Assembly (NCBI RefSeq): GCF_009759685.1
Contig: NZ_CP046654.1
Span: forward strand, 1,736,001 to 1,800,000
Length of the DNA stretch: 64,000 bases
Direction of reading: 5' to 3'
Source of the DNA: Acinetobacter baumannii
GTDB taxonomy: Bacteria; Pseudomonadota; Gammaproteobacteria; Pseudomonadales; Moraxellaceae
Shown here: piece by piece, positions 9,406 to 18,978 of the stretch
How the letters are laid out: the number at the start of each line of letters is the position of its first letter
How positions within the stretch are numbered: position 1 is the first letter of the stretch
Made by a program: the position numbers and the translations under genes
Notes under the pieces: model-generated
The model's input: only the letters and a program-made list of their open reading frames with translations
Database searches by the model: none
Told to the model about the DNA's origin: nothing

Positions 9406-11146
9406 AAATAGCCCTGAACAAAGCGATTTAAGCTGGTTAACGACTTGGAGTACCTTTCTAAATCAAGCCCCGTTTACTGCACAGACACAAGCTCCAGAGG
9501 CAGCTTATTTTTTGCAGCAGCTGATTGAAGCGAGCTTGCAGGGTGACAGTTGTATTGAGATTAGCCCAGAGCAAATAGAAACACTTGGCCAACTGGTGAT
9601 ATCTGCTGAACAAGCAAAGTCTCAAGTTGCCCCTTGTGTCCACGACGGGCAGGGGTTGGCATTATACCGATATTGGAACCTAGAGCAACGTCTAGCTGAG
9701 CAAATTCGCCGATTAAAGCAACAACCAATTCAACCTGTTTCATGTGAAGAGCATTTAGACTTATTAACAGATCCTCATCAGCAAGCTGCTTTGCAAATGG
9801 TGACTCGGCAGAGCTTAAGTATTATTACAGGTGGGCCGGGTACAGGTAAGACCTATACGCTCGCTCGTATTATTGCTGTGCTTAGTCAGGCAATTCCACA
9901 TATTCGTGTAGCGATGGCTGCTCCAACGGGTAAAGCTGCACAGCGTATGCAAGAAGCCTTACAAAACTCCTTTAATGATCCAAAACTGCTTGAGTCGGGG
10001 TTAATGAGTGACGAGCTAAGAAACCAAAGTACCCAAACTATCCATCGATTATTAGGTATGGGGCATAGTCAAACTCCACGGTTTAATCAAAAACAGCCTT
10101 TGCCTTATGACGTTATTGTGGTGGATGAAGCCTCTATGCTGGATTTAAATCTGGCAACGGTATTATTTGAAGCGGTCCCTGAGTCTTGCCGAATTATTTT
10201 ATTAGGCGATGCCAACCAGCTTGCTTCTGTAGACGTCGGAGCGGTACTTGCAGATTTACAGCAAATCGAGGCTTTGTCTGAAAACCGTGTTCACCTTCAA
10301 ACCAGCCGTCGTTTTGCGGAAGGGGCTTTGATTGGTCAGGTTGCCCAATTTATTCAAATGCAAACCAGTCAAATTGACCATGAGCAAGTTTTACAACAAT
10401 TTGAAATCGATATTGTTCAAGTTTCAGAGTTACGTTCAATACCTTTAGAAGCTGATATGCCCGATGTGGTTCAGCTTGAATACTTACCCGAAGAGTCACC
10501 TATAGCGCTAGAAACTTACTACCAAAAATTGATGGTGGGTTTTCAAGGCTATGTGCAAAGCTTAAAAGCTTATTTACAAGATGATCGTTCAACTGAACAT
10601 ATTGAAAATATCGTTAAGTCATTCGATGACTACCGTATTTTAACTGCCGTACGTCATGGGCCATTTGGCTTGCAGCAACTCAATCAATATGCCGAACGCT
10701 GGTTACAACAACAGCTAGGTATTGTGACTTTAGGAGGATGGTATGTTGGCCGTCCGGTTATGATGACTTATAACGATTACCAACTCGGCATTTCAAATGG
10801 TGACATTGGTTTATGTTTTGAACATAGAGCCCAGCCGCAACAGTTTGAAGTGTATTTCCCAAGTTTAAATAAGTGGGTTGCTGCAAATCGGCTACCTAAA
10901 AGTATTCAAAGTGCATTTGCCTTAACAATTCACAAATCACAAGGTTCTGAATTTACCCATACAGCTGTTGTTCTTGATCAGGCTGCCAAGAATTTGTTAA
11001 GCCAAGAGTTGATCTACACTGCGATTACACGAGCCAAAAAAGTAGTGAGTTTATTGGTCGATCCAGAGGCGTTACTTCAATCTTTTACAGTTCGCACGAC
11101 AAGAAAAAGCGGTTTAGTTGAAAAAGTTAATCGGTTAGTTCGTTAA
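9383..11146 (+). CDS. recD: RecBCD subunit RecD (5'-3' helicase, alpha)
   Basis: This is the fast SF1B 5'-3' helicase of RecBCD and the control subunit that changes behaviour at Chi. It has 587 residues (E. coli 608). Walker A GGPGTGKTYT sits at residues ~150-159. The helicase II motif is VVDEASMLD, and the C-terminal motif ALTIHKSQGSEF with YTAITRAK is typical of RecD/TraA helicases. The start is uncertain. A TAG stop immediately precedes the GTG at 9383, so translation begins there or at the in-frame GTG at 9395. The latter has AGGTGG 8 bases upstream and is a good alternative. Both starts lie inside the 12-bp repeat array. It is the last gene of the recCBD operon. Confidence 0.94.
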   Translation: MDKCVDNLNSPEQSDLSWLTTWSTFLNQAPFTAQTQAPEAAYFLQQLIEASLQGDSCIEISPEQIETLGQLVISAEQAKSQVAPCVHDGQGLALYRYWNLEQRLAEQIRRLKQQPIQPVSCEEHLDLLTDPHQQAALQMVTRQSLSIITGGPGTGKTYTLARIIAVLSQAIPHIRVAMAAPTGKAAQRMQEALQNSFNDPKLLESGLMSDELRNQSTQTIHRLLGMGHSQTPRFNQKQPLPYDVIVVDEASMLDLNLATVLFEAVPESCRIILLGDANQLASVDVGAVLADLQQIEALSENRVHLQTSRRFAEGALIGQVAQFIQMQTSQIDHEQVLQQFEIDIVQVSELRSIPLEADMPDVVQLEYLPEESPIALETYYQKLMVGFQGYVQSLKAYLQDDRSTEHIENIVKSFDDYRILTAVRHGPFGLQQLNQYAERWLQQQLGIVTLGGWYVGRPVMMTYNDYQLGISNGDIGLCFEHRAQPQQFEVYFPSLNKWVAANRLPKSIQSAFALTIHKSQGSEFTHTAVVLDQAAKNLLSQELIYTAITRAKKVVSLLVDPEALLQSFTVRTTRKSGLVEKVNRLVR

Positions 11147-11159
11147 GCCAAACTTAATA

Positions 11160-11396
11160 TTTTTACCCTTGTAAGAAAAAGCTTACATGGATTCGAGATA
11201 TTTGCTGCTAGAGAACCCACCCTGTTTTTGAGATTATAAACGCACAACGAGCTTGGCAAGGAATGTCGGGCAAAATCGCACAATAATAATAACTTAAGTC
11301 GAGAGACTGCGAACTTACAATGATGTAGGTGAATAAAGAGGAAACTTACAGCCGCTAAGCCTTGTAGTTTTGGGAGAGACTACAGGGCTTTTTTAT
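11160..11396 (+). ncRNA. Candidate small RNA ending at a strong terminator (after recD)
   Basis: No reading frame of credible size lies in 11147-11862. The first part contains hairpins (TGTAAG/CTTACA at about 11169-11187; ACTTACA/TGTAGGT near 11313-11330) and a few GGA triplets. It ends in a clear intrinsic terminator at 11358-11394. It could be an independent small RNA or simply the 3' UTR of recD. I recognise no named RNA family (it does not resemble 6S, 4.5S, RNase P or tmRNA). The 5' end is not defined by the sequence. Confidence 0.35.
11358..11394 (+). terminator. Intrinsic terminator downstream of recD
   Basis: The stem AGCCTTGTAG (11358-11367) pairs with CTACAGGGCT (11380-11389) with one G-U pair around a 12-base loop, followed by six T. 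It ends the recCBD transcript or a small RNA. Confidence 0.8.
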
Positions 11397-11639
11397 ATTT
11401 AAGTCTTAACCCCACCAAAATATCAGAATAAATCTTTAGATGACTCTCCCTATTTCTTGCTTATGTTATCAATTATTTAACTCAATAATTTTTAATATAT
11501 TTATTTGTAATATGATTCTTAAATAAGCATTTTTCGCGTGAATTGTTAAGTTAAATGTTATACAGAACCGTATGTTATTTAGCATTTACAGATAAACGAT
11601 AAATATTAGACAGACCTGTACGTTTTCGCTTACATGATG

Positions 11640-11838
11640 ATAAGAAAAATACTACTTTTCTTCATAATTGGATATGACAAAATACATCCCATAAGGAAAT
11701 AGAACTAAAACAACGGAAGTGAGTAAAACGAGAAGAAGGATGTGGAAAGCATCTCACACATAACAATAAGAACAGCGATAAACACGATAAACAACAACTA
11801 CAGCGCCAAAAACCCAAGCAGAAATGCTTGGGTTTTTT
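11640..11838 (+). ncRNA. Candidate A-rich small RNA ending in a GAAA-loop terminator
   Basis: A second gene-free block follows the first terminator. Its 3' part (about 11760-11800) is strikingly A-rich with repeated AA-N-AA triplet-like steps (ACAATAAGAACAG, ATAAACACGATAAACAACAA). Such sequence resembles the A-rich elements bound by the distal face of Hfq. It runs directly into a strong terminator at 11808-11838. No open frame explains it. It could instead be 5' or 3' untranslated sequence. The 5' boundary given is a guess; nearby hairpin AGAAAA/TTTTCT lies at about 11643-11661. Confidence 0.35.
11808..11838. terminator. Bidirectional intrinsic terminator
   Basis: AACCCAAGCA (ending 11820) pairs with TGCTTGGGTT (starting 11825) around a GAAA tetraloop. 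T6 follows on the plus strand and A5 precedes, so it can end both the plus-strand transcript and the minus-strand hydrolase gene that stops at 11863. Confidence 0.85.
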
Positions 11839-11862
11839 ATTTTGTCGCTAGGTTGATTTTAG

Positions 11863-13161
11863 CTATACCAGATCGGTTTCATGTGAATCACTACCAAATA
11901 GTGAACGGCGTTGATCTCTAGGAATTCGTGGACATTGAGTCGAAATTTGATAAAGCAGATTAGCTAGGGCAGGAAGGTGGGTACCGACCACAGATTTGCC
12001 AGTGGTTAACAAAGAAACGCTGATATCACGTTCTGGGTCGGCCCAACACAAAATATTGGAAAAACCGAGGTGACCAAAAGCTTGTCCAGTCATTGGACCA
12101 AATAAGCCTACCGGATTACTGCCTAGCATTGGTCCTAAGGCGTAGCGCATCGGTATTAATAAAGTTCGGTCAATGTTAACTCCTGTGGTAGGGAGTGTTG
12201 CTCTAAAAATTGTTTTCTCGCTTAAAATTTGTTTGCCTTGGTAGCTTCCCCCACTTAAAAGCATTTCAAAGAAGCGTCCAGCTTGTTCTGCACTGGTATA
12301 AATATTACCAGCGGGACAGATGGTATCCATAAAGCGGCTATCATTAGTGACATCTACAGCGAGTTGTAAGCCTCCACCTAGTACATGATTGAGATAATGA
12401 TCTGTTCCTAAGCGAGGATGTAAACCTGTTGCACAATTAAGAGCAACTTCAGCACGATATTCTGGTTTTAAGCCATAGTTAAAATAGGGCATGTCCATCG
12501 GTTTCTCGATGGTCTCATGCACGAATTTGCGAAGGTCTTGCCCTGTAACCCGTTCAATAATTTCTCCCAAGATATAACCTGCCGTTACTGCATGATAGGC
12601 GAGGTGATTTCCTGCTGGAGAAACAGGTCTTGCTGCGTATAAGCGCCTTAAAATTTCATCTTTATCAAAAAGCAGTTCAGGTGTGACATCTCCATCAACA
12701 TAAGGAATGCCTCCACGATGAGATAATAAATGAAAGATTGTCGCGCGGCGCTTTCCGTTCACCCCATACTCGGGAATATAATAGCTCACCGGGTCAAGTA
12801 AGTTGATTTCGCCTTTTTCATCTAAAAGATGAATTAACATGGCAGTAATCATCTTGGATGCTGAAAATAGACAAACGGGAGTGTCTGGCGTTGCGATGAG
12901 TGCATTCTCTTGCAGACCAGCCGGCGAGTTTCCTTGAGCATAGCCAATGCTTCGATTTAATAAAATTTTCCCCTGTCGACGTAAGCAAAAAGTAATGAGC
13001 GGATAGTTTCCGGTTTTATAGAGTGACTCAATACTTTTCCAGATTTTTTGAACTTGCTGTTCACTCATTCCACCTAGTTCGGCAGGTACTTCATCTTTGT
13101 GATGAATGACCGATTCAAGGTCATTCGGTACCGGACAGGTATTGGTCGAAAATATTTTCAC
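11863..13161 (-). CDS. Serine hydrolase, class C beta-lactamase/EstB-like family
   Basis: A 432-residue member of the beta-lactamase-fold (PF00144) esterases and D-Ala-D-Ala-type hydrolases. The nucleophile motif S-x-x-K appears as SASK at residues 100-103 and the Tyr motif as YHAV at about residue 188. A C-terminal GHLGFS replaces the lactamase KTG-type motif, as in EstB-like esterases. There is no obvious signal peptide (MKIFSTNTCPVPNDLE), so a cytoplasmic or peripheral location is likely. Family members are mostly esterases or of unknown substrate, and there is no reason to expect beta-lactam resistance. It is a single gene divergent from rpsO. Confidence 0.8.
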   Translation of the reverse strand: MKIFSTNTCPVPNDLESVIHHKDEVPAELGGMSEQQVQKIWKSIESLYKTGNYPLITFCLRRQGKILLNRSIGYAQGNSPAGLQENALIATPDTPVCLFSASKMITAMLIHLLDEKGEINLLDPVSYYIPEYGVNGKRRATIFHLLSHRGGIPYVDGDVTPELLFDKDEILRRLYAARPVSPAGNHLAYHAVTAGYILGEIIERVTGQDLRKFVHETIEKPMDMPYFNYGLKPEYRAEVALNCATGLHPRLGTDHYLNHVLGGGLQLAVDVTNDSRFMDTICPAGNIYTSAEQAGRFFEMLLSGGSYQGKQILSEKTIFRATLPTTGVNIDRTLLIPMRYALGPMLGSNPVGLFGPMTGQAFGHLGFSNILCWADPERDISVSLLTTGKSVVGTHLPALANLLYQISTQCPRIPRDQRRSLFGSDSHETDLV

Positions 13162-13257
13162 ACGTCCCTCGCGTTTCTTTCTTTTTATTCAAGGCCAAGT
13201 GTGCAGGGTTAAGGGGCTGATGTCAGTGTCTAAAATGACAGGTAACAGAAAACTATT

Positions 13258-13286
13258 TTGCAATCCATATATAGATACCTTAAAAT
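13258..13286 (+). promoter_or_regulatory. Sigma-70 promoter of rpsO
   Basis: TTGCAA (13258-13263), a 17-base spacer and TAAAAT (13281-13286) form a near-consensus promoter about 90 bases before rpsO. The leader then holds the hairpin TCAGTTG/CAACTGA (13316-13333). By analogy with E. coli it could serve S15 autoregulation, but that is inference. Confidence 0.65.
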
Positions 13287-13373
13287 AGGCAACTTGCTGT
13301 AGTGATGCACGGCAGTCAGTTGCGCTCAACTGATTCATATCATTTTATTTTTTAAGCATCTCGGAGAAATCGA

Positions 13374-13643
13374 ATGGCTTTAACTAATGCAGACCGCGCA
13401 GAGATCATTGCTAAATTTGCTCGCGCTGAAAACGACACTGGTTCACCAGAAGTACAAGTAGCTTTATTGACTGCTCAAATCAATGATTTACAAGGTCACT
13501 TCAAAGCTCACAAACACGACCACCACAGCCGTCGCGGTTTGATCCGTATGGTTAACCAGCGTCGTAAATTGCTTGACTACTTAAATGGTAAAGACCACGA
13601 GCGTTACACTGCTTTGATCGGTGCTTTAGGTCTACGTCGTTAA
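13374..13643 (+). CDS. rpsO: 30S ribosomal protein S15
   Basis: Primary 16S rRNA-binding protein of the 30S platform, 89 residues, the usual length. The sequence [20 protein letters not shown] and the RNA-binding patches [23 protein letters not shown] are characteristic. The ATG follows CTCGGAGAAATCGA (good Shine-Dalgarno GGAG). It is followed by pnp, the classic rpsO-pnp arrangement, with a hairpin between the two. Confidence 0.98.
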
Positions 13644-13734
13644 TTCGATTTTGCTTTGTTTTCGGTTTATCGCATGTTGCTATGCTTTGTTTCTGAAAAG
13701 AAAGTTTCGTCTAATAAAACATTAGGCGATTTAT

Positions 13735-13764
13735 AGAAGGGGCGCTTGTGCGCTCCTTCTTTGC
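13735..13764 (+). terminator. rpsO-pnp intergenic hairpin (partial terminator)
   Basis: AGAAGGGGCGC (13735-13745) pairs with GCGCTCCTTCT (13750-13760) around TTGT, with one wobble pair. The following tract TTTGCGTTT is weak in T, so read-through into pnp is likely. In enterobacteria this interval holds the rpsO terminator and the RNase III-cleaved pnp leader; the same role is inferred. Confidence 0.7.
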
Positions 13765-13894
13765 GTTTAATATTATTTAAAATTTTTGGTCTAGTGTGAT
13801 GGCTTCTAAGCTTTGTCATTTACCTACCGATAGTTGTAGCCTGAATGCCAAACCTTAGGGGTCTCACTAGAATAAAATTAGGAAAATACAATAC

Positions 13895-15988
13895 ATGTCA
13901 ATGTTTAACATCGTTCGTAAAGAATTCCAATTCGGTCAGCATCAAGTCGTTTTAGAAACGGGTCGCGTTGCACGTCAAGCAAATACAGTTTTAATCACAA
14001 TGGGTGGTGTAACTGTATTGGTAGCAGTAGTTGCTGCTCCAACAGCAAAAGCTGGTCAGGATTTCTTCCCTTTAACAGTTAACTATCAAGAAAAACAATA
14101 TGCAGCAGGTCGTATCCCTGGTGGATATGGTAAGCGTGAAGGTCGTGCTTCAGAAGCTGAAACTTTAATTTCACGTCTTATTGACCGTCCAATTCGTCCA
14201 TTGTTCCCAGAAGGTTACTACAACGAAATTCAGGTAACTGCAACTGTGGTTTCTTCTGACAAAACGATGGAAGCTGATATTGCAGCAATGTTAGGTACTT
14301 CTGCTGCGTTGGCAATTGCAGGTACTCCATTCCGTGGTCCAATCGGTGCTGCACGTGTTGGTTTAATCAACGGCGAATATGTTTTAAACCCGAATTTTGA
14401 GCAAATGGCTCAGTCTGACCTTGACCTTGTGGTTGCTGGTACAGAGTCTGCTGTATTGATGGTTGAATCTGAAGCGAAAGAACTTTCAGAAGACCAAATG
14501 TTAGGTGCGGTTCTTTTTGGTCATGACGAAATGCAAATTGCAATTCAAGCGATCAATGAATTTGCAGCTGCTGCTGGTGCGAAACCATCTGACTGGGTTG
14601 CTCCTGCACACAACGAAGAATTACGTGCAAAATTAAAAGAAGCATTTGAAGCAAAAATTTCAGAAGCTTATACCATTGCAGTAAAACAAGATCGTTATGC
14701 AGCATTAGATGCACTTCATGCTGAAGCTGTTGCTCAATTCGTTCCTGAAGAAGATGTAGACGGTATTGCTGACGAAGTAGACTACTTATTTGAAGATCTT
14801 AAATACCGTACCGTACGTGACAACATTTTATCTGGTAAACCACGTATTGATGGCCGTGACACCAAAACTGTTCGTGCGTTAGATGTACAAGTGGGCGTAC
14901 TTGAGCGTGCACACGGTTCTGCATTATTTACACGTGGTGAAACTCAGGCGTTAGTAACAACGACTTTGGGTAATACTCGTGATGCATTAATGGTTGATAC
15001 TCTTGCTGGTACTAAAACTGACAACTTCATGTTGCACTACAACTTCCCTGCTTACTCAGTAGGTGAAACAGGTCGTGAATCTGGTCCTAAGCGTCGTGAA
15101 ATTGGTCATGGTCGTTTAGCGCGTCGTGGTGTTCAAGCAGTTCTTCCTGCAGCTGACCGCTTCCCGTACGTTATTCGTATTGTATCTGACATTACTGAAT
15201 CTAACGGTTCATCTTCAATGGCTTCTGTATGTGGTGCGTCATTATCACTTATGGATGCAGGTGTTCCGCTTAAAGCACCAGTAGCTGGTATCGCAATGGG
15301 CTTAGTGAAAGAAGGCGAGCGTTTCGCAGTACTTTCTGACATTTTAGGTGACGAAGACCACCTTGGTGACATGGACTTTAAAGTAGCAGGTTCTGCAAAC
15401 GGTATTACTGCACTTCAAATGGACATCAAGATCGAAGGTATTACTGAAGAAATTATGGAAGTTGCATTAAACCAAGCATTTGCTGGTCGTATGCATATCC
15501 TTAATGAAATGAACAAAGTAATTTCACGTGCTCGTCCTGAAATTTCAATGCATGCTCCAACATTCGAAGTGATTACAATTAATCCGGATAAAATCCGTGA
15601 TGTAATTGGTAAAGGTGGTGCAACAATCCGTCAAATCACTGAAGAAACTAAAGCTGCTATTGATATTGAAGATAACGGTACAGTTCGCGTATTTGGTGAA
15701 ACTAAAGCTGCTGCTAAAGCTGCAATTGCGAAAATTCAAGCAATTACTGCTGAAGTTGAACCAGGTAAGATCTACGACGGTAAAGTAATTCGTATTGTAG
15801 AATTCGGTGCGTTTGTAAACATCATGCCGGGTACTGATGGTCTTCTTCATATTTCGCAAATCTCTAATGAGCGTATTGCGAACGTAACTGATGTTCTTAA
15901 AGAAGGTCAGGAAGTAAAAGTACAGGTTCAAGACGTTGATAACCGTGGTCGTATCAAATTGACTATGAAAGATATTGAGCAAGCATAA
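13895..15988 (+). CDS. pnp: Polynucleotide phosphorylase
   Basis: A 3'-5' phosphorolytic exoribonuclease of mRNA decay, 697 residues, trimeric. Domains in order: two RNase PH-like cores (residues ~10-230 and ~310-540) joined by an all-alpha linker, KH domain ([12 protein letters not shown], about residues 570-585) and S1 domain ([20 protein letters not shown] onward, from about 622). The ATG at 13895 gives [14 protein letters not shown]; a second ATG two codons on is equally possible. It lies 251 bp after rpsO, in the conserved rpsO-pnp pair. It works with RNase E, also encoded in this window. Confidence 0.97.
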   Translation: MSMFNIVRKEFQFGQHQVVLETGRVARQANTVLITMGGVTVLVAVVAAPTAKAGQDFFPLTVNYQEKQYAAGRIPGGYGKREGRASEAETLISRLIDRPIRPLFPEGYYNEIQVTATVVSSDKTMEADIAAMLGTSAALAIAGTPFRGPIGAARVGLINGEYVLNPNFEQMAQSDLDLVVAGTESAVLMVESEAKELSEDQMLGAVLFGHDEMQIAIQAINEFAAAAGAKPSDWVAPAHNEELRAKLKEAFEAKISEAYTIAVKQDRYAALDALHAEAVAQFVPEEDVDGIADEVDYLFEDLKYRTVRDNILSGKPRIDGRDTKTVRALDVQVGVLERAHGSALFTRGETQALVTTTLGNTRDALMVDTLAGTKTDNFMLHYNFPAYSVGETGRESGPKRREIGHGRLARRGVQAVLPAADRFPYVIRIVSDITESNGSSSMASVCGASLSLMDAGVPLKAPVAGIAMGLVKEGERFAVLSDILGDEDHLGDMDFKVAGSANGITALQMDIKIEGITEEIMEVALNQAFAGRMHILNEMNKVISRARPEISMHAPTFEVITINPDKIRDVIGKGGATIRQITEETKAAIDIEDNGTVRVFGETKAAAKAAIAKIQAITAEVEPGKIYDGKVIRIVEFGAFVNIMPGTDGLLHISQISNERIANVTDVLKEGQEVKVQVQDVDNRGRIKLTMKDIEQA

Positions 15989-16002
15989 TTGCTTAACTCA
16001 CT

Positions 16003-16032
16003 AAAAAAGTCCGCTTGATGCGGGCTTTTTTT
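16003..16032 (+). terminator. Terminator after pnp
   Basis: AAAGTCCGC pairs with GCGGGCTTT around TTGAT, followed by a run of T ending at 16032, 15 bases after the pnp stop. Confidence 0.85.
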
Positions 16033-16072
16033 ATGGCATGATGCAAGTAATACACCAATAGATCGACATAGT

Positions 16073-17284
16073 ATGCAGGTTTATTATTTTTATCGTCATC
16101 AAAACGACGGCTATGTTTTTTTAAGCCGTGAAAAGCACACTGAACATATTCTGGAGTTTTTCTGGATTGATAGTGTGAGATCGGATGTTGTGAGCCAGAA
16201 TGAAGAATGGCAACAAAAAATTCAGCAACTTGCAGATGTATCCATTAATGAGTTTCATATGCGAGATATTGCGAATATCGAACATCCTTGTGCATTTGAT
16301 ACGCTTGAAGAATACGACCTGCTTATTTTTAGAAAACTCGTAACGCCGGATGATGAAATTAAAAATGGCGAATCACATGAGAGTGTATTTGGTTTAGCCA
16401 CCACACCAATCAGTTTTATTTTTACGCCTAAAGTACTTATTAGCGTACGTGAGCAGGGCAACAAGTCGATTGAAAACTATATTCAGCGTCTTGAAAATAT
16501 TTTATGTAAAACTCTCGAAGAGCAAAATAAAACCCGTAAGCTGCCTAATTCACCTGTAGATCTGTGTTTACGTCTGCTCAATAGTATGGTGGATGGTTAT
16601 CTTGATATTCGTTCACCTTTGACCAGAAGGGTCGAGCATTGGCAACAACAGCTATTACAAGGGAATCGGCGGTTTAAACAGTGGCATCAATTGTTTCATG
16701 AAAATATGGCCTTTCAGCAGGTCGAAAATTTATGTGAAGAACAAATTGAAACCTTACAAGAGTTTCGTGATGAAATTGTAGAAAACTATCATCATGTTAT
16801 TGGTGAGAAGACGCATAGTTCTCAAGACCTTTTATTAGTGCGTCTAAATGATTTAATGAGTCATGTCGAACGTATTCAAAAACATACCTTGCGTTTACGT
16901 AGTGCGATTCAATCGGCAATAGATTTGCATTTCTCGGCAATTGCTAACCAGACCAATGAGAACATGCGTATTCTTGCCATTATTACTGCTGTGTTTGCGC
17001 CTCTTACGCTTTTAACGGGTATTTATGGAATGAACTTTGAGTTTATTCCCGGGCTTAAATCACCAGTAGGTTTTTGGATTATGCTTGGGGTTATGCTGCT
17101 CAGTACCATTTTATTGCTCTACTATTTTTATAGACAGCATTTGGTGGGGCGTGGTGAAAAAAGTGTGATTGATTTACTGGCGCAGCAGCATCGCCAAGAT
17201 CGTATGAACTTGTTTTGGTTTTTGGAATATGAACCGATTAAGCAGACTTTAAAGGAAGTGGAAAAGATTACTCGGTTGAAGTAA
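16073..17284 (+). CDS. CorA-family divalent metal transporter
   Basis: A 403-residue CorA/ZntB-type inner-membrane channel for divalent cations. The cytoplasmic N-terminal funnel and long helical stalk are followed by two C-terminal membrane helices. The first ends with the signature YGMNFE (GMN at about residues 318-320), the second is WIMLGVMLLSTILLLYYFY. The GMN selectivity motif is intact, supporting transport of Mg2+ or related ions. The C-terminal tail is unusually long (about 60 residues after the last helix). It is a single gene after the pnp terminator. Which metal it carries cannot be read from sequence. Confidence 0.85.
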   Translation: MQVYYFYRHQNDGYVFLSREKHTEHILEFFWIDSVRSDVVSQNEEWQQKIQQLADVSINEFHMRDIANIEHPCAFDTLEEYDLLIFRKLVTPDDEIKNGESHESVFGLATTPISFIFTPKVLISVREQGNKSIENYIQRLENILCKTLEEQNKTRKLPNSPVDLCLRLLNSMVDGYLDIRSPLTRRVEHWQQQLLQGNRRFKQWHQLFHENMAFQQVENLCEEQIETLQEFRDEIVENYHHVIGEKTHSSQDLLLVRLNDLMSHVERIQKHTLRLRSAIQSAIDLHFSAIANQTNENMRILAIITAVFAPLTLLTGIYGMNFEFIPGLKSPVGFWIMLGVMLLSTILLLYYFYRQHLVGRGEKSVIDLLAQQHRQDRMNLFWFLEYEPIKQTLKEVEKITRLK

Positions 17285-17352
17285 ATTTTTATTTCTGCAC
17301 GACTGGGTCTCGCTAACTTGTTATTTAATATAGTCATTAACCTTCGGTTCGA

Positions 17353-17476
17353 CCTACTTTTGTTTCGGCAAAAGTAGGCAAAACCATTACCATCTGCAAA
17401 ACCTGTTCAATACCTATTTTTAAATAACAGTATTACAAAACCATTATCTGATTGATACCACGCAGGTTGCAGATGG
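17353..17476. repeat. Structured intergenic repeat, copy A
   Basis: This fills most of the 246-bp gap between the CorA-like gene and cbpM. It has two parts. Hairpin 1 is CCTACTTTTG/CAAAAGTAGG (17353-17378). A long-range stem pairs CCATCTGCAA (17390-17399) with TTGCAGATGG (17467-17476), extended by CCTG/CAGG after an AA bulge. A second copy at 40552-40676 keeps the same spacing and pairing with different bases (compensatory changes), so a folded RNA or DNA structure is being maintained. No coding frame is present. Confidence 0.75.
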
Positions 17477-17530
17477 CTTTCTCGACTATCAGATTTCAAC
17501 TAGGGTTTTATGCTGTATTAATGCTATTCC

Positions 17531-17860
17531 TCAATGAAAATGCTTCAACTGTTTTCTAAGTTGTTGCACTTCATCAATCAAATCTAACATCACCGCAACA
17601 GCTGCAAGGCTTGCGTCAAAGTCACGTTGCAAACGATATGCTTTACGAGCGCGGATAACATCTTCACCCATAAACTGATGTTTTTCAGGTGGTGTATCAA
17701 TCGCTAAAATATCGTACTCAATGAGCTGGAGAATCCAGTCAGGGCTTTGACCACAGGCTTGAGCAAACTGTTGCAAGTCAAATGTACATTGTTCATCAAC
17801 GACTTCAGCACTAAAGGTGTGGCCGTCACATACAATTTCTCGATAATGGATGGTTGTCAT
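17531..17860 (-). CDS. cbpM: CbpA modulator CbpM
   Basis: A 109-residue MerR-HTH-like regulator that binds the J domain of CbpA and inhibits its co-chaperone and DNA-binding activity. The helix-turn-helix-like segment FDLQQFAQACGQSPDWILQL and the C-terminal heptad-like helix (VMLDLIDEVQQLRKQLKHF) fit the family. It is encoded 11 bp after cbpA on the same strand, the usual cbpA-cbpM operon. Confidence 0.85.
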   Translation of the reverse strand: MTTIHYREIVCDGHTFSAEVVDEQCTFDLQQFAQACGQSPDWILQLIEYDILAIDTPPEKHQFMGEDVIRARKAYRLQRDFDASLAAVAVMLDLIDEVQQLRKQLKHFH

Positions 17861-17871
17861 GATCTTGCTCC

Positions 17872-18828
17872 CTAATGAGATGAACGAGGTTCGAATGAAG
17901 CAAAGGCTTCTGCCAATTGCTGATAGGCTTCTTTTTCTTTTTCAGAATGCGCCGGTGGGAATACAATATTTAAAATTAAATAAAGATGGCCTGGCGTTTT
18001 ATTTGGTATCCCTTTGTCTTTTAAACGTAGCTGTTGTCCTTGTTTTGCATTTTTAGGTAAATTGACGTGTAAAGGTCCCGCAGGTGTTTTTACTTCAATG
18101 CCTTGCCCTAATGCGGCTTCCCATGGTGCTACATCTACAGTCAAATATACATCACTGCCTTCGACATGCACACGATCTGTATCTTTATATTGAATCTCGA
18201 TATAAAGATCGCCATTGGCACCACCATTAATACCACTTTGTCCTTGTCCACTTAGGCGAATTTGCTGACCTTCTTTCATGCCTTTAGGTATTTTTACCTG
18301 TAAGGTTTTTCGTTGTACCTCTGGTTCACCATAAGCATTGATGGTTGGAATTTGCAGTGTGATATGTTGTGTTGATCCATGGTAAGCAATATCAAGATCG
18401 ACCTCTATGCTGGCATGCTGGTCTTCACCTCGATAACTACGTTGTTGTCTTTGATATTGCTGTTGTCCACCGCCAAAGCCTGTACCAAAGCGTCCAAATA
18501 AGTCTTCAAAGCCACTAAAGTCTGCTTGCTCACCGCCTGTAAAACCTTGACGATAAAATCTGGCACCATCGAAACCACCTTGAGCTGCCCCTTGACCAAA
18601 ACCATTAAAACCTTGTGGATGGTCTAACATTTGGTCGTATTCAGCTTTTTTCTCAGGGTTGCTTAGGGTATCGTAGGCAACATTAATTGCCTGCATCTTT
18701 TCTTCTGCATCTTTTTCTTTGCTGATGTCGGGATGATATTTACGAGCTAATTTCCGATACGCTTTTTTAATTTCATCAGCTGAGGCTTCTCGTTTAACCC
18801 CTAATTCTTCATAATAATTTTTGGCCAT
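17872..18828 (-). CDS. cbpA: DnaJ-type co-chaperone CbpA
   Basis: A 318-residue class II J-domain protein (curved DNA-binding protein A) that stimulates DnaK and binds curved DNA. The J domain is at residues 1-70 with the HPD motif in KYHPDIS. A Gly/Phe/Gln-rich linker (about residues 75-130) follows, then the two-part DnaJ C-terminal substrate-binding domain. The zinc-finger CxxCxGxG repeats of true DnaJ are absent, which separates it from dnaJ. It forms an operon with the downstream cbpM. Homologues respond to stationary phase; no such signal was identified here. Confidence 0.9.
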   Translation of the reverse strand: MAKNYYEELGVKREASADEIKKAYRKLARKYHPDISKEKDAEEKMQAINVAYDTLSNPEKKAEYDQMLDHPQGFNGFGQGAAQGGFDGARFYRQGFTGGEQADFSGFEDLFGRFGTGFGGGQQQYQRQQRSYRGEDQHASIEVDLDIAYHGSTQHITLQIPTINAYGEPEVQRKTLQVKIPKGMKEGQQIRLSGQGQSGINGGANGDLYIEIQYKDTDRVHVEGSDVYLTVDVAPWEAALGQGIEVKTPAGPLHVNLPKNAKQGQQLRLKDKGIPNKTPGHLYLILNIVFPPAHSEKEKEAYQQLAEAFASFEPRSSH

Positions 18829-18978
18829 AATGTTTTATCACGATGGTGTTGTTTATTTCATTATGAAACGATTTTTAAAGCTTTCAATGAGCTAGATTGT
18901 ATAAGAGTTGTTCTCGTGCGAAATAGGGTGAGCAAAATAAAAGAGACATAGAGAGGTGAGAGCTATGCCTCTCATTGT

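Noticed and set aside
11863..13161. Acquired beta-lactamase
   Set aside because: Lacks a signal peptide and the class C KTG-type motif; fits the EstB-like esterase group and sits in core genome context.
15545..15982. 145-codon frame opposite pnp
   Set aside because: It runs antisense to a conserved gene, has low-complexity Asn/Thr/Phe-rich content and no ribosome site; it is a by-product of pnp codon use.
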